From positions 310,001 through 374,000 of the forward strand of contig JADJBX010000003.1 in the NCBI GenBank assembly GCA_016703545.1: 64,000 nt of DNA, read 5' to 3'. Positions within the stretch are counted from its first letter, which is position 1; the number at the start of each line of letters is the position of its first letter. A model generated the notes under the pieces. The model made no database searches and was not told the origin of the DNA. It saw only the letters and a program-made list of their open reading frames with translations. The position numbers and the translations under genes are program-made. Below are positions 54,869-62,694 of the stretch, in pieces. Origin of the DNA: Candidatus Amarobacillus elongatus. Lineage in GTDB: Bacteria > Chloroflexota > Dehalococcoidia > Tepidiformales > Tepidiformaceae.

Positions 54869-55266
54869 GCGACCCCGGGAGCGAGGCGCGCACACCGATC
54901 AACGTGTTCTACGACGTCGACCACACGCTGGTCTTCGTCAGCCACGAGGTGAACGCGCTCCGCCCCCGCGCCCACGAGTCGATGCAGCGCCTGAAGGCCG
55001 CCGGCCATGGAGTCTACGTCTGGTCCGCCGGCGGCAAGGATTATGTGGAGCGCATTGTCGACATGCACGGCCTGCGGCCCTGGGTCGATGGCTGCTTCGA
55101 CAAGGACCCGAAGGTCCAGCCGCGCCCCGACTTCATCATCGATGACGACTGGTACCTCGTGGAGAAGTACGGCGGCCACTGCGTGAGCCAGTACAAGGCG
55201 GTCGACGACAGCGATTCGGAGCTGATGACCGCGCTCGAATCGCTCGCGAAGCTCGGTCACCTGTAG
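54865..55266 (+). CDS. Small HAD-like hydrolase family protein
   Basis: A 133-residue protein with the HAD motif I variant FYDVDHTLVFVSHEVNALRP (DVDHT instead of DxDGT), motif II-like VYVWSAGGKDYVERIVDMHG and motif IV-like PDFIIDDDWYLVEKYGGHCV. It is short, so a cap domain is absent. A phosphatase acting on a small or nucleic-acid-linked phosphate is plausible. Coupled to the preceding hypothetical gene; the next HAD gene starts three bases after its stop. Confidence 0.75.
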   Translation: MSDPGSEARTPINVFYDVDHTLVFVSHEVNALRPRAHESMQRLKAAGHGVYVWSAGGKDYVERIVDMHGLRPWVDGCFDKDPKVQPRPDFIIDDDWYLVEKYGGHCVSQYKAVDDSDSELMTALESLAKLGHL

Positions 55267-55269
55267 GCG

Positions 55270-55923
55270 ATGCGGCCCTCCCCCGGTGCCGTCATCTTCG
55301 ATTGCGACGGCGTCCTCCTCGACAGCGAACGGGCAATGGCCGAGCTCTGGTGCGAAGGGCTGCGCGCCGCCGGTGGGACGATCACGGTCGAGCAGTGGCT
55401 CACCCGCATCACCGGGCTTAGCGGATTCCGGCAACGGGTGCGGGACGAGCTCGGTGTCGACGTTTCCGATACCGAATGGGCCGCGATCCACGCCTCCGAG
55501 ACCGCGGCGCTGGCGGCCGTGCGCGCCGTCCCCGGCATGGCCGACGTCGCGTCCGCGACGCCCGTCCCGCGCTGTGTGGCTTCGTCCAGCGGCCTCGAAC
55601 GGCTGCATCGCACGCTCGCGACGGCCGGCCTGCGCGACCTCTTCGTGCCACACATCTACAGCGCCGAACAGGTCACCCGTGGGAAGCCGGCGCCGGACCT
55701 CTTTCTGCACGCGGCCGCCAGCCTGGCCGTCGCACCGGCGATGTGCGTGGTGGTGGAGGACAGCCTGCACGGGATCGAAGCAGCGAAGGCCGCGGGCATG
55801 CGCGTCGTGGCCTTCGCCGGCGGATCACACATCGTGCCCGCCGTTCGCGAGCGGCTCGCGCGGGCGGGAGCGGATGCCGTCGCCGAGGATGCCGACGCGC
55901 TCCGCGCCATCCTCGGCTTCTGA
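55270..55923 (+). CDS. HAD family hydrolase, beta-phosphoglucomutase-like
   Basis: A 217-residue subfamily I HAD protein. Motif I is AVIFDCDGVLLDSERAMAEL, motif II is RCVASSSGLERLHRTLATAG, the motif III Lys is in GKPAPDLFLHAAASLAVAP and motif IV in CVVVEDSLHGIEAAKAAGMR. The cap is helical. Typical substrates are sugar phosphates such as phosphoglycolate or phosphoglucose; the exact one is not determined. The start ATG 55270 follows the previous gene directly, without its own strong ribosome site. Confidence 0.9.
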   Translation: MRPSPGAVIFDCDGVLLDSERAMAELWCEGLRAAGGTITVEQWLTRITGLSGFRQRVRDELGVDVSDTEWAAIHASETAALAAVRAVPGMADVASATPVPRCVASSSGLERLHRTLATAGLRDLFVPHIYSAEQVTRGKPAPDLFLHAAASLAVAPAMCVVVEDSLHGIEAAKAAGMRVVAFAGGSHIVPAVRERLARAGADAVAEDADALRAILGF

Positions 55924-55943
55924 CTCCGGGTACACTCAGCCCC

Positions 55944-56530
55944 GTGCTTTTCGACGCCAGGGACCGCGAACGGATCCGTGCCGGGCAGGTGACGCTCACC
56001 TACCGGGCCTGGCGCGCGCCGCAGGCCAAAGTGGGCGGCCTCTACCGGTTCGGCGAAGGGCGTATCGCCGTGGAATCGGTCACGACCGTCACCGCGGCCG
56101 ACATCACCCCGGAGGACGCCCGCCTCGCCGGGTACACGGACGCCGACGCCGTCCTCACCGCGCTCACGCGCCGGAAGGCGCCGGCCGCCGAGCCGGACAC
56201 GGCGCTGTACCGGGTGGCATTTCGCTACGAGCCCCTTCCCGTGCCCTCACGCACCCGGGACCTCGATCCGACGCCGTCTCCGCCCGCCTCGCGAGGATGG
56301 ATGCCACCGCCGGGCGCCCATGGACCATGACAACGCTGCGGGCCATCGCGGACAGGCCGCAGGTCGCCGCTCGCATCCTCGCCGCCGATGGGGGCATGGA
56401 AACGCTGCCGTTCAAGGCGAATGTGCGCAAGCTCAAGGCACTGGGCCTGACCATCAGCCACGAGACCGGGTATGAGCTGACCGCGCTGGGACGCGACGTC
56501 CTGTCGCGGACCGAGGGCGAACGCCGGTGA
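55944..56530 (+). CDS. ASCH-like domain protein (one frameshift)
   Basis: About 195 residues once a missing base near 56268-56269 is restored. The first part (LFDARDRERIRAGQVTLTYR, AWRAPQAKVGGLYRFGEGRI, AVESVTTVTAADITPEDARL) has the ASCH/ASC-1-like RNA-binding beta-barrel pattern. The frame then continues DAVSARLARMDATAGRPWTM, IADRPQVAARILAADGGMET and FKANVRKLKALGLTISHETG, a winged-helix-like tail. GTG 55944 lies seven bases after a TACACT box, so it may be leaderless. The next gene overlaps its stop by four bases. Confidence 0.68.
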
Positions 56531-57642
56531 CGCTTCGCGTCCTCTTCATTGAGCCGTTCTACGGCGGGAGCCACCGTGCTTTCGCGGACGGCCTGCGCGA
56601 CCACTCGCGTCACGAGATCGTCCTGCTCACGCTACCGGAGGCCGAATGGCGGCGACGGATGCGGCGCGGCGCCCAGGAGCTCGCGCCGGCCGCGCTCGCT
56701 CTCGACGGGCACTTCGACGCGATTGTGGCGACGGACATGCTCGACCTGACGACCTTCCTCGCGCTCACCCGCCGGCGCTTCGCACACACGCCCGTCCTCT
56801 TCTATCTCCACGAGAACCAGTTCACCTATCCACGGATTCGTGGCACGAAGCTCAACAGCTGGTTCGGCGCCATGAACTACCTTTCGGCGGCAGCGGCGGA
56901 CCGCGTCGCGTTCAACTCGGACTACCACCGGACTGACTTTCTCACGGCGCTGCGCACGCTCGACGCGGGGCCCAACAACTGGCTGCTCCCGTCCCAAGTC
57001 GACCTGATCGAAGCACAAAGTAGCGTTCTCCCAATTGGCGTGGAACTTGGCTGGCTGGACGAGCTCCATCCTGAGGGGTCCGAACCGAAGCACGAAAATC
57101 GTGACCCGCTCGTGGTTTGGAATGCGCGCTGGGAATTCGACAAGGCACCCGACGTCTTCGCGCGGGCGCTCATCCGCCTTCACGCCGAAGGCGTGGCGTT
57201 CGACGTTGCCATCGCAGGCGACCCCGGTCCCAACCCGCACCCGGCCATGCACGAACTGCGCGCGGCCCTCGGTGAACGCGTTCTCCAATTCGGCCTGCTA
57301 CCTACCCGAAGCGACTACGGCCGGCTCCTGTGGCGATCGGACGTGGTGGTGAGCACTGCCCGTCACGAATTCTTCGGCGTGGGAATGGTCGAGGCGCTGT
57401 ATGCGGACTGCTTCCCGGTCGCCCCGGCGGCCCACAACTACCCGGCCCTCGTGCCCTCCGGCTTGCATACCTCGTGCCTCTGGCACGACGAGGATGAACT
57501 GGCGGAGCTGCTGCGGGTGGCGCTTCGCGGCAATCGCCCCGGCGCCGAGGAGCTACGCGCTTCCGCGGCCCGGTTCGCCTGGGATGTTGTCGCCCCCCGG
57601 TGGGACCGCGCGCTGGAGGCCCTTGCGGCCCGCGAACAGTAG
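56527..57642 (+). CDS. tRNA-queuosine alpha-mannosyltransferase-like glycosyltransferase (DUF3524)
   Basis: A 371-residue GT-B glycosyltransferase related to QTMAN/GTDC1, which adds mannose to queuosine in tRNA-Asp. The N-terminal DUF3524 part has RVLFIEPFYGGSHRAFADGL and PVLFYLHENQFTYPRIRGTK, which are the family hallmarks, then MNYLSAAAADRVAFNSDYHR. The C-terminal nucleotide-sugar domain has WNARWEFDKAPDVFARALIR, and STARHEFFGVGMVEALYADC with the EGxxxE-like Glu. Queuosine as the acceptor is supported by queF in this window, but the bacterial activity is an inference. It overlaps the ASCH gene by four bases. Confidence 0.82.
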   Translation: MTLRVLFIEPFYGGSHRAFADGLRDHSRHEIVLLTLPEAEWRRRMRRGAQELAPAALALDGHFDAIVATDMLDLTTFLALTRRRFAHTPVLFYLHENQFTYPRIRGTKLNSWFGAMNYLSAAAADRVAFNSDYHRTDFLTALRTLDAGPNNWLLPSQVDLIEAQSSVLPIGVELGWLDELHPEGSEPKHENRDPLVVWNARWEFDKAPDVFARALIRLHAEGVAFDVAIAGDPGPNPHPAMHELRAALGERVLQFGLLPTRSDYGRLLWRSDVVVSTARHEFFGVGMVEALYADCFPVAPAAHNYPALVPSGLHTSCLWHDEDELAELLRVALRGNRPGAEELRASAARFAWDVVAPRWDRALEALAAREQ

Positions 57643-57728
57643 GCGATCGGCCCGTTCGCGCGCCGCGCGCCTTCGGTCTACGCTATGGCGCGCATGGGAC
57701 CCCGACGGGCCCGAAGCAGGTGATCCAG

Positions 57729-58499
57729 ATGCTCCTCGCGCTCGATATCGGCAACACCTCCATCCACATCGGGCTTTTCGAAGGCGACCAGCTGCGGGAC
57801 ACGTGGCGGATCGGCGTCGAAACGGAACGCATGCCCGACGAGTACGGCGTCTTCCTCATGACGCTGCTCTTCACCCGCCGCCTGCAGCCGTCCGATATCG
57901 ATGCGTGCATCATCGGCTGCGACGTGCCGCCGCTCATCCCGACCTTCCAGGCCGTGTGCAAGAAGTACTTCGGAATTGAGCCGCTCGTCGTGGGCCATGG
58001 CATTCGCACCGGCGTTCGCATCCTGTACGACAACCCCAAGCAGCTGGGCGCCGACCGCATTGTGGACGCGGTGGCAGCGATTAAGACGTACGGTCCGCCC
58101 GTCATCGTCGTGGACTTCGGTACCGCGACGGTGTTCGACGCCGTCAACGAAGCCGGCGACTACCTCGGCGGCGCCATCGCCCCCGGGATTGGCATTGCCA
58201 GCGAGGCGCTGTTCAGCCGCGCCGCGATGCTCTACCGCGTGCAGCTCGAACGGCCACCCCAGGCGATTGGCAAGAACACCATCCACGCGATGCAGTCGGG
58301 GATTCTGTTCGGCTACGTCGGGCTCGTCGAAGGCCTGGTGCGGAAGTTCCGGGAGGAGTTGAGCGGCGACGTGAAGGTCGTGGCCACCGGCGGCTGGGCG
58401 AAACAGATCGCGCAGGAGACCAACTGCCTCGACATCGTCGATTCGAACCTGACGCTGAACGGTCTGCGCATCATCTACGACCTCAACTGGCCCGCCTGA
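57729..58499 (+). CDS. coaX: Type III pantothenate kinase
   Basis: Phosphorylates pantothenate, the first step of coenzyme A synthesis; 256 residues. Motifs are MLLALDIGNTSIHIGLFEGD (phosphate 1), PKQLGADRIVDAVAAIKTYG, IVVDFGTATVFDAVNEAGDY (phosphate 2), LGGAIAPGIGIASEALFSRA and VVATGGWAKQIAQETNCLDI. Monovalent-cation-dependent CoaX enzymes are not feedback-inhibited by CoA. It sits directly before coaBC (25-base gap), so two steps of the CoA pathway are co-transcribed, next to many CoA-using genes in this window. Confidence 0.95.
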   Translation: MLLALDIGNTSIHIGLFEGDQLRDTWRIGVETERMPDEYGVFLMTLLFTRRLQPSDIDACIIGCDVPPLIPTFQAVCKKYFGIEPLVVGHGIRTGVRILYDNPKQLGADRIVDAVAAIKTYGPPVIVVDFGTATVFDAVNEAGDYLGGAIAPGIGIASEALFSRAAMLYRVQLERPPQAIGKNTIHAMQSGILFGYVGLVEGLVRKFREELSGDVKVVATGGWAKQIAQETNCLDIVDSNLTLNGLRIIYDLNWPA

Positions 58500-58524
58500 G
58501 CGCGGCGAACCCGGAGCTACCGCC

Positions 58525-59742
58525 ATGTCCGACGTCTCGGTCCGGGAACGGTTGCCGCTGGAGGGTCGTCACATCGCCCTCGGCGTGACCGGGTCCATCT
58601 CCGCGTACAAGGCCGCCGACCTCGCGAGCAAGCTGCGGCAGGCTGGCGCCACGGTCGAGGTCGTGATGACGCCAGCGGCGGCGCAGTTCGTCACGCCGCT
58701 CACGTTTCAGTCGCTAACCGGCCGCCCCGTCGTGCTGGACATGTTCGCGGCAGAGGAAGCGGAAGCGCACGTCGAGGTCGCGCGCCGCGCGGACGCCCTC
58801 GTCATCGCGCCGGCCTCGGCCGATTGCATGGCGAATCTCGCGAGCGGCCGGACCCCGGACATGGTCACCCTCACCGCCCTCGCGACCGTCGCACCCGTCC
58901 TCGTGGCCCCGGCGATGGACAGCCAGATGTGGGCCCACCCGGCCACGCAGGCCAACGTCGAGACGCTCCGCGCGCGCGGTGTCACCTTCGTCGGGCCCGC
59001 CGAGGGACGCCTTGCCAGCGGCCGAACGGGCGCGGGGCGCCTGGCCGAACCCGCCGCCATCGTCGGCGCGCTGCGTGCCCTGCTTGGGCGTTCGAGGGGT
59101 GACCTCTCCGGGCGCCATGTCGTGGTCAGCGCGGGGCCGACGCAGGAGCCCATCGATCCTGTTCGTTATGTCGGGAATCGCTCGAGCGGCAAGATGGGCT
59201 TCGCCATCGCCGAAGCCGCCCGCGACCGCGGCGCGCGTGTCACGCTCGTCACCGGCCCGGTGGCGCTCGAGACTCCGCCCGGCATCGATCGCCGGGACGT
59301 CAGCACGGTCGCGCAGATGCTGGCGGTGCTGCAGGAGGTGACGGCCACGGGGGATGCGCTCGTGATGTCCGCCGCTCCGGCCGACTTCCGCCCCGAAAAC
59401 CCCGCCACCCAGAAGATGAAGAAGACGCCCGGCCAGGAGTCGATGCGCATCGACCTCGCCAAGAACCCGGACATCCTCGCGTCCCTGCCCGCGGGCGGCG
59501 TGCGCGTCGGGTTCGCGGCCGAGACGGAGAACCTCGCGGAGAACGCCGTCGCGAAGCTGGCATCGAAGCGGCTCGCGTTCATCGTGGCGAACGATGTGAC
59601 CGCGGCGGGCAGCGGCTTCGGCACCGAGACGAACCAGGTCACCATCTTTCACGACGACGGCCGCGTCGATGCACTTCCGCTGATGAGCAAGTACGCGGTC
59701 GCGCACGCCATCCTGGACGCCATCGCCGCACGGCTGGACTAA
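58525..59742 (+). CDS. coaBC: Bifunctional phosphopantothenoylcysteine decarboxylase / phosphopantothenate--cysteine ligase
   Basis: A 405-residue fusion for coenzyme A synthesis. The CoaC half has the FMN-binding ALGVTGSISAYKAADLASKL, VMTPAAAQFVTPLTFQSLTG, ARRADALVIAPASADCMANL and PAMDSQMWAHPATQAN. The CoaB half has VVVSAGPTQEPIDPVRYVGN, RSSGKMGFAIAEAARDRGAR, and the Lys-rich linker KMKKTPGQESMRIDLAKNPD. CoaB ligates cysteine to phosphopantothenate with CTP; CoaC decarboxylates the product. Its stop overlaps by four bases the stop of the convergent acetoacetate-decarboxylase-like gene. Confidence 0.96.
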   Translation: MSDVSVRERLPLEGRHIALGVTGSISAYKAADLASKLRQAGATVEVVMTPAAAQFVTPLTFQSLTGRPVVLDMFAAEEAEAHVEVARRADALVIAPASADCMANLASGRTPDMVTLTALATVAPVLVAPAMDSQMWAHPATQANVETLRARGVTFVGPAEGRLASGRTGAGRLAEPAAIVGALRALLGRSRGDLSGRHVVVSAGPTQEPIDPVRYVGNRSSGKMGFAIAEAARDRGARVTLVTGPVALETPPGIDRRDVSTVAQMLAVLQEVTATGDALVMSAAPADFRPENPATQKMKKTPGQESMRIDLAKNPDILASLPAGGVRVGFAAETENLAENAVAKLASKRLAFIVANDVTAAGSGFGTETNQVTIFHDDGRVDALPLMSKYAVAHAILDAIAARLD

Positions 59743-60539
59743 GCGAGCGCGGGCAGGCCCGCCATCTCCCACACGGCTATGTCGTCCGAGGACGTGAACG
59801 CCCAGGGCAGAAACCCGGCGGCAGGCACCTCCGCCACGACCTTGGCCGAGGTGTGCGTCTCCCCTTCGCTGTAGGTCGCGGCGAGGACGTTCAGCACCGG
59901 GATGTCGATCAGCGGGTCATGCCGCGATTCCCGCAGCGTGACGGTGCCGGTCCCGCGTGCGAAGCGGTGCGTCCGGCCGCGATGCGTGACGCGAACGAGG
60001 CGGACGTCATGCTCGAACCCCTCCCCGTTGGCGGCGGGCTGGAACTTGAAGTAGTAGTGCGGCACGGAGGTCGTGGGCTCGACCGCGGCCGGCTCGTCCT
60101 CGAAGGCGCCGTGCAGCTCCATGAACGTGACCCCGTGGCGGCGGACCGCGCCACGGGCGTGTGGGAATTGCACGGCGAGGTCGATATCGGCCAGCTTCTT
60201 CGGCTCGGCGAACAGCTCGCGGCCGAAGGTCACGGCGGGGCCGGTGCTCATCGGCATGGCGAGGCAGTAGAGGCCTTCTTCGCCTCCGTAACGGCAGGCG
60301 ATGTTCACCGACGCGCCCCGGAACGGCCCGACACAGTTCGACTCGCGGATGTCGCTCACCAAGAGGGTCACGCGCGGGGAGTCACCGGGCTCCAGCGGCG
60401 GCGGCAGCAGTTCGCGCACCACGGCCGGGTCGGTTTCGATCGACAGCGCGAGCGTGCGGATGTCGAAGAACGACGGCGCGGCGAGGATCGACTGCAGGCG
60501 CGCGATCTCTTCGGGCGACTTCACGAATCGGGTGAGCAA
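59739..60539 (-). CDS. Acetoacetate decarboxylase-like domain protein
   Basis: About 266 residues. It has the ADC-type beta-cone pattern: LPPPLEPGDSPRVTLLVSDI, NIACRYGGEEGLYCLAMPMS, TGPAVTFGRELFAEPKKLAD, HGVTFMELHGAFEDEPAAVE, PHYYFKFQPAANGEG. True acetoacetate decarboxylase uses a Lys in a Glu-Lys pair; here the Lys-Lys in EPKKLAD occupies the region, so activity may be retained or altered. TTG 60539 is chosen as start because GGAGG stands just upstream (GCGGAGGGCCCCCTTG). The substrate is not determined. Confidence 0.72.
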   Translation of the reverse strand: MLTRFVKSPEEIARLQSILAAPSFFDIRTLALSIETDPAVVRELLPPPLEPGDSPRVTLLVSDIRESNCVGPFRGASVNIACRYGGEEGLYCLAMPMSTGPAVTFGRELFAEPKKLADIDLAVQFPHARGAVRRHGVTFMELHGAFEDEPAAVEPTTSVPHYYFKFQPAANGEGFEHDVRLVRVTHRGRTHRFARGTGTVTLRESRHDPLIDIPVLNVLAATYSEGETHTSAKVVAEVPAAGFLPWAFTSSDDIAVWEMAGLPALA

Positions 60540-60598
60540 GGGGGCCCTCCGCGCGGATCTCGGGCCCGATGGTACGCCCGTGGCCGCCGCGGGAACCA

Positions 60599-61375
60599 CT
60601 ACCGCCGGATTCGGACGATCGGGCCCTCGGAGAAGAGCAGCGGGTGGCGAATGCCCAGCCCTTCGTGAACGGACTTCGGGATGCCCAGGTCCGCCAGGTA
60701 CAGCTCGCCCGTGTACGGCTTCGCGTGCGGCTCAAGCAGACCCCGCTTGGGCAGGTCGATCATGAGCGTTGTCACCGCCTTGATGGCCATGCCCGCGGCG
60801 AGCCCGGTGCTGGCGTTCACCCCGGTCGGCACGTCCATGGCGAGGATCGGGCGGCCCGACTGCAGCGCGAGGTCGGTCACGGCAGCCGCCATGCCCGTCG
60901 GCGGCCCTTCGAGCCCATACCCGATGAGCGCATCGATCACGAGGTCGGCGTTCGCGAGCTGCTCCTCGACGAGGAACTCGCTGGGCTCCTCGTTGTCCTT
61001 GTCGACGATGCCCGCGGCCTTGAGGATCTGCACCTGGCGGCGCGCGACGTAGGCCATTTCGCCCTGGACTTCGGCGAGGACGGGGTCGACGACGAAGCCC
61101 CAGTTCACGAGGGTGCGCGCCATGCAGAGGCCGGCCGCGCCTTTGTTCCCGCCCCCGGCGAGCACGACGATGCGCTGGCCCCGGCCCTTGCCGCCCAGCA
61201 TGCCGAGCGCCAGGCGCGCGCCCGCGCGCCCGGCGTTCTCAATGATCTGGAGGATATCGACCCCGAAATCCTCCTGGGCCACGCGCTGGATCTCACGCAT
61301 CTGCGGCGCGGTGACCGATGGCAACTCGCTGATGCGGCGCTGGGCGAAGCCGCCGGGATGTGGGTTGACGCTCAT
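60599..61375 (-). CDS. nnrE: NAD(P)H-hydrate epimerase (YjeF N-terminal domain only)
   Basis: Repairs hydrated NAD(P)H by epimerising NAD(P)HX; 258 residues. It contains QMREIQRVAQEDFGVDILQI, LAGGGNKGAAGLCMARTLVN (with the NxGxGxxG-like AGGGNKG), VIDALIGYGLEGPPTGMAAA and ILAMDVPTGVNASTGLAAGM. The C-terminal ADP/ATP-dependent dehydratase domain (NnrD), fused in many bacteria, is absent here. The start could be ATG 61375 or 61393. Family identification is firm; some YjeF-N proteins have other roles. Confidence 0.88.
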   Translation of the reverse strand: MSVNPHPGGFAQRRISELPSVTAPQMREIQRVAQEDFGVDILQIIENAGRAGARLALGMLGGKGRGQRIVVLAGGGNKGAAGLCMARTLVNWGFVVDPVLAEVQGEMAYVARRQVQILKAAGIVDKDNEEPSEFLVEEQLANADLVIDALIGYGLEGPPTGMAAAVTDLALQSGRPILAMDVPTGVNASTGLAAGMAIKAVTTLMIDLPKRGLLEPHAKPYTGELYLADLGIPKSVHEGLGIRHPLLFSEGPIVRIRR

Positions 61376-61457
61376 GGGCGAGAAGAACCGCATTCGCAGG
61401 ATGTCCCGATACTAGGCTTGGGGAGGGATTCGGTCACGAGCGAGTGACCCAAGTTCG

Positions 61458-61847
61458 CTACCCCTCGCTATCGGCGATCCATTCGGCGCTTTCGTAGTCG
61501 GCCGTGACCCGAGCCGAGATGCCACCGCGCGTGTTGAATTCGCCCACGACGGTCGCGATACGGGGCGCGACGGCCTCCACGATGTCGGTCAGGATCTGGT
61601 TCGTCACGTCCTCATAGAAGATGCCGCGGTCGCGGAATGTCTGCAGGTAGAACTTGAAGGACCGAAGTTCGATGCAGCGCTCGTCGGGGATGTAAGTGAC
61701 CGTGATGGTGCCGAAGTCCGGCTGGCCCGTCATCGGGCAGACGCTCGTGAACTCGGGGGCCGTGAACGTGATCTCGTAGTCACGCTCGCGATGGGCGTTT
61801 TCGAACGTGTCGATCGTTCCGTCGGTCTTGTACGTATTCTCGGACAT
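61458..61847 (-). CDS. queF: preQ1 synthase (NADPH-dependent 7-cyano-7-deazaguanine reductase)
   Basis: Reduces preQ0 to preQ1 in queuosine biosynthesis; 129 residues, the short unimodular form. The nucleophilic Cys is in FTSVCPMTGQPDFGTITVTY, and the substrate-binding region has CIELRSFKFYLQTFRDRGIF followed by YEDVTNQILTDIVEAVAPR. The family-typical TRGGISARV end is present. ATG 61847 (MSENTYKTDGTIDTFENAHR) is chosen; the longer frame upstream is leader. No preQ1 riboswitch is visible in the upstream gap. It supports the queuosine link of the glycosyltransferase at 56527. Confidence 0.94.
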   Translation of the reverse strand: MSENTYKTDGTIDTFENAHRERDYEITFTAPEFTSVCPMTGQPDFGTITVTYIPDERCIELRSFKFYLQTFRDRGIFYEDVTNQILTDIVEAVAPRIATVVGEFNTRGGISARVTADYESAEWIADSEG

Positions 61848-61927
61848 ACCGGGTAGCGTCGGGCCACGGGCGAACCCGCGCAACGCGCGCGAACCTTGAC
61901 CCGCCTGATCGCACCCCATACCATTAG

Positions 61928-61971
61928 GCAACTTTAGCAATTTCCCGGGGCGAGGACCGCGGGAAAGTTGC
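61928..61971 (+). other. Long hairpin in the rnc leader
   Basis: TTTCCCG (61941-61947) pairs with CGGGAAA (61960-61966), and GCAAC (61928-61932) with GTTGC (61967-61971), with a bulge between. A perfect inverted repeat GCAACTTT/AAAGTTGC is also present as an alternative. It ends ten bases before the rnc GTG. Confidence 0.45.
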
Positions 61972-61981
61972 GGGGGACCGT

Positions 61982-62693
61982 GTGCCGTTCGGAGAACCCG
62001 CGCCCGAAGAACTCCTGGCGCGGCTCAAGATCCAGTCCCCACCCGAGGAGCTGCTCCGCCGGGCGCTGACGCATGCGTCGTATCTGAACGAAGCAGACGC
62101 CTCCGCCGAGTCCGAACGAGCGGTTGGAGTTTCTTGGCGACGCGTTCCTGGGGCTGGTCGTGGCGGCACGCCTCTTCGAGCTCTACCCCACCGCCGGCGA
62201 AGGGCAGCTGACGCGTATGCGGGCGGACCTCGTCCGGGGCAGCACGCTCGCCGCCATCGCGCGCCGGCTCAACCTGGGCGATTACCTCGTCCTGGGCCGC
62301 GGCGAGGAGGCGGCCGGTGGCCGCTCGCGCGATCGCAACCTGGCGGGGACGCTCGAAGCCGTCATCGGCGCCGTCTACCTCGGCCTCGGGATGCGCACCG
62401 CGCGCGCCCTTGTCCTGCGCCTCCTTGGTCCCGAGCTGCGCGAACTCCAGCAGAGCGGCACGCGGATGGACCCGAAATCGAGTCTGCAACACCTGGTACA
62501 GGCGCGTTGGCATGAACCTCCTGACTATGTCACGGTAGACGAAGGGCCGGGTGGGTCCGGGCACCACTTTATCGTGGAGGTCCGGGCCGGCGGCGCAACC
62601 CTCGGGCGGGGCGAGGGCGCGAGCAAGCGCGAGGCACAGCAACGTGCCGCGGGCGAAGCCGTCGCGCGCCTGACCGCTGAGGCCGGGGGTTGA
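61982..62693 (+). CDS. rnc: Ribonuclease III (one frameshift)
   Basis: A double-strand-specific endoribonuclease that processes rRNA and mRNA; about 237 residues. The GTG start gives MPFGEPAPEELLARLKIQSP, then RRALTHASYLNEA. Near 62112-62114 the frame shifts; reading on gives NERLEFLGDAFLGLVVAARL, the RNase III signature (NERLEFLGD), then RNLAGTLEAVIGAVYLGLGM with the metal-binding Glu. The C-terminal double-stranded RNA-binding domain has PKSSLQHLVQARWHEPPDYV and GEGASKREAQQRAAGEAVAR. It is followed one base later by smc (TGAGATG), a common gene order. Confidence 0.93.
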
Positions 62694-62694
62694 G

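Noticed and set aside
61848..61981. A preQ1 riboswitch before queF
   Set aside because: No preQ1-I or -II consensus is seen; the only structure points the other way, towards rnc.
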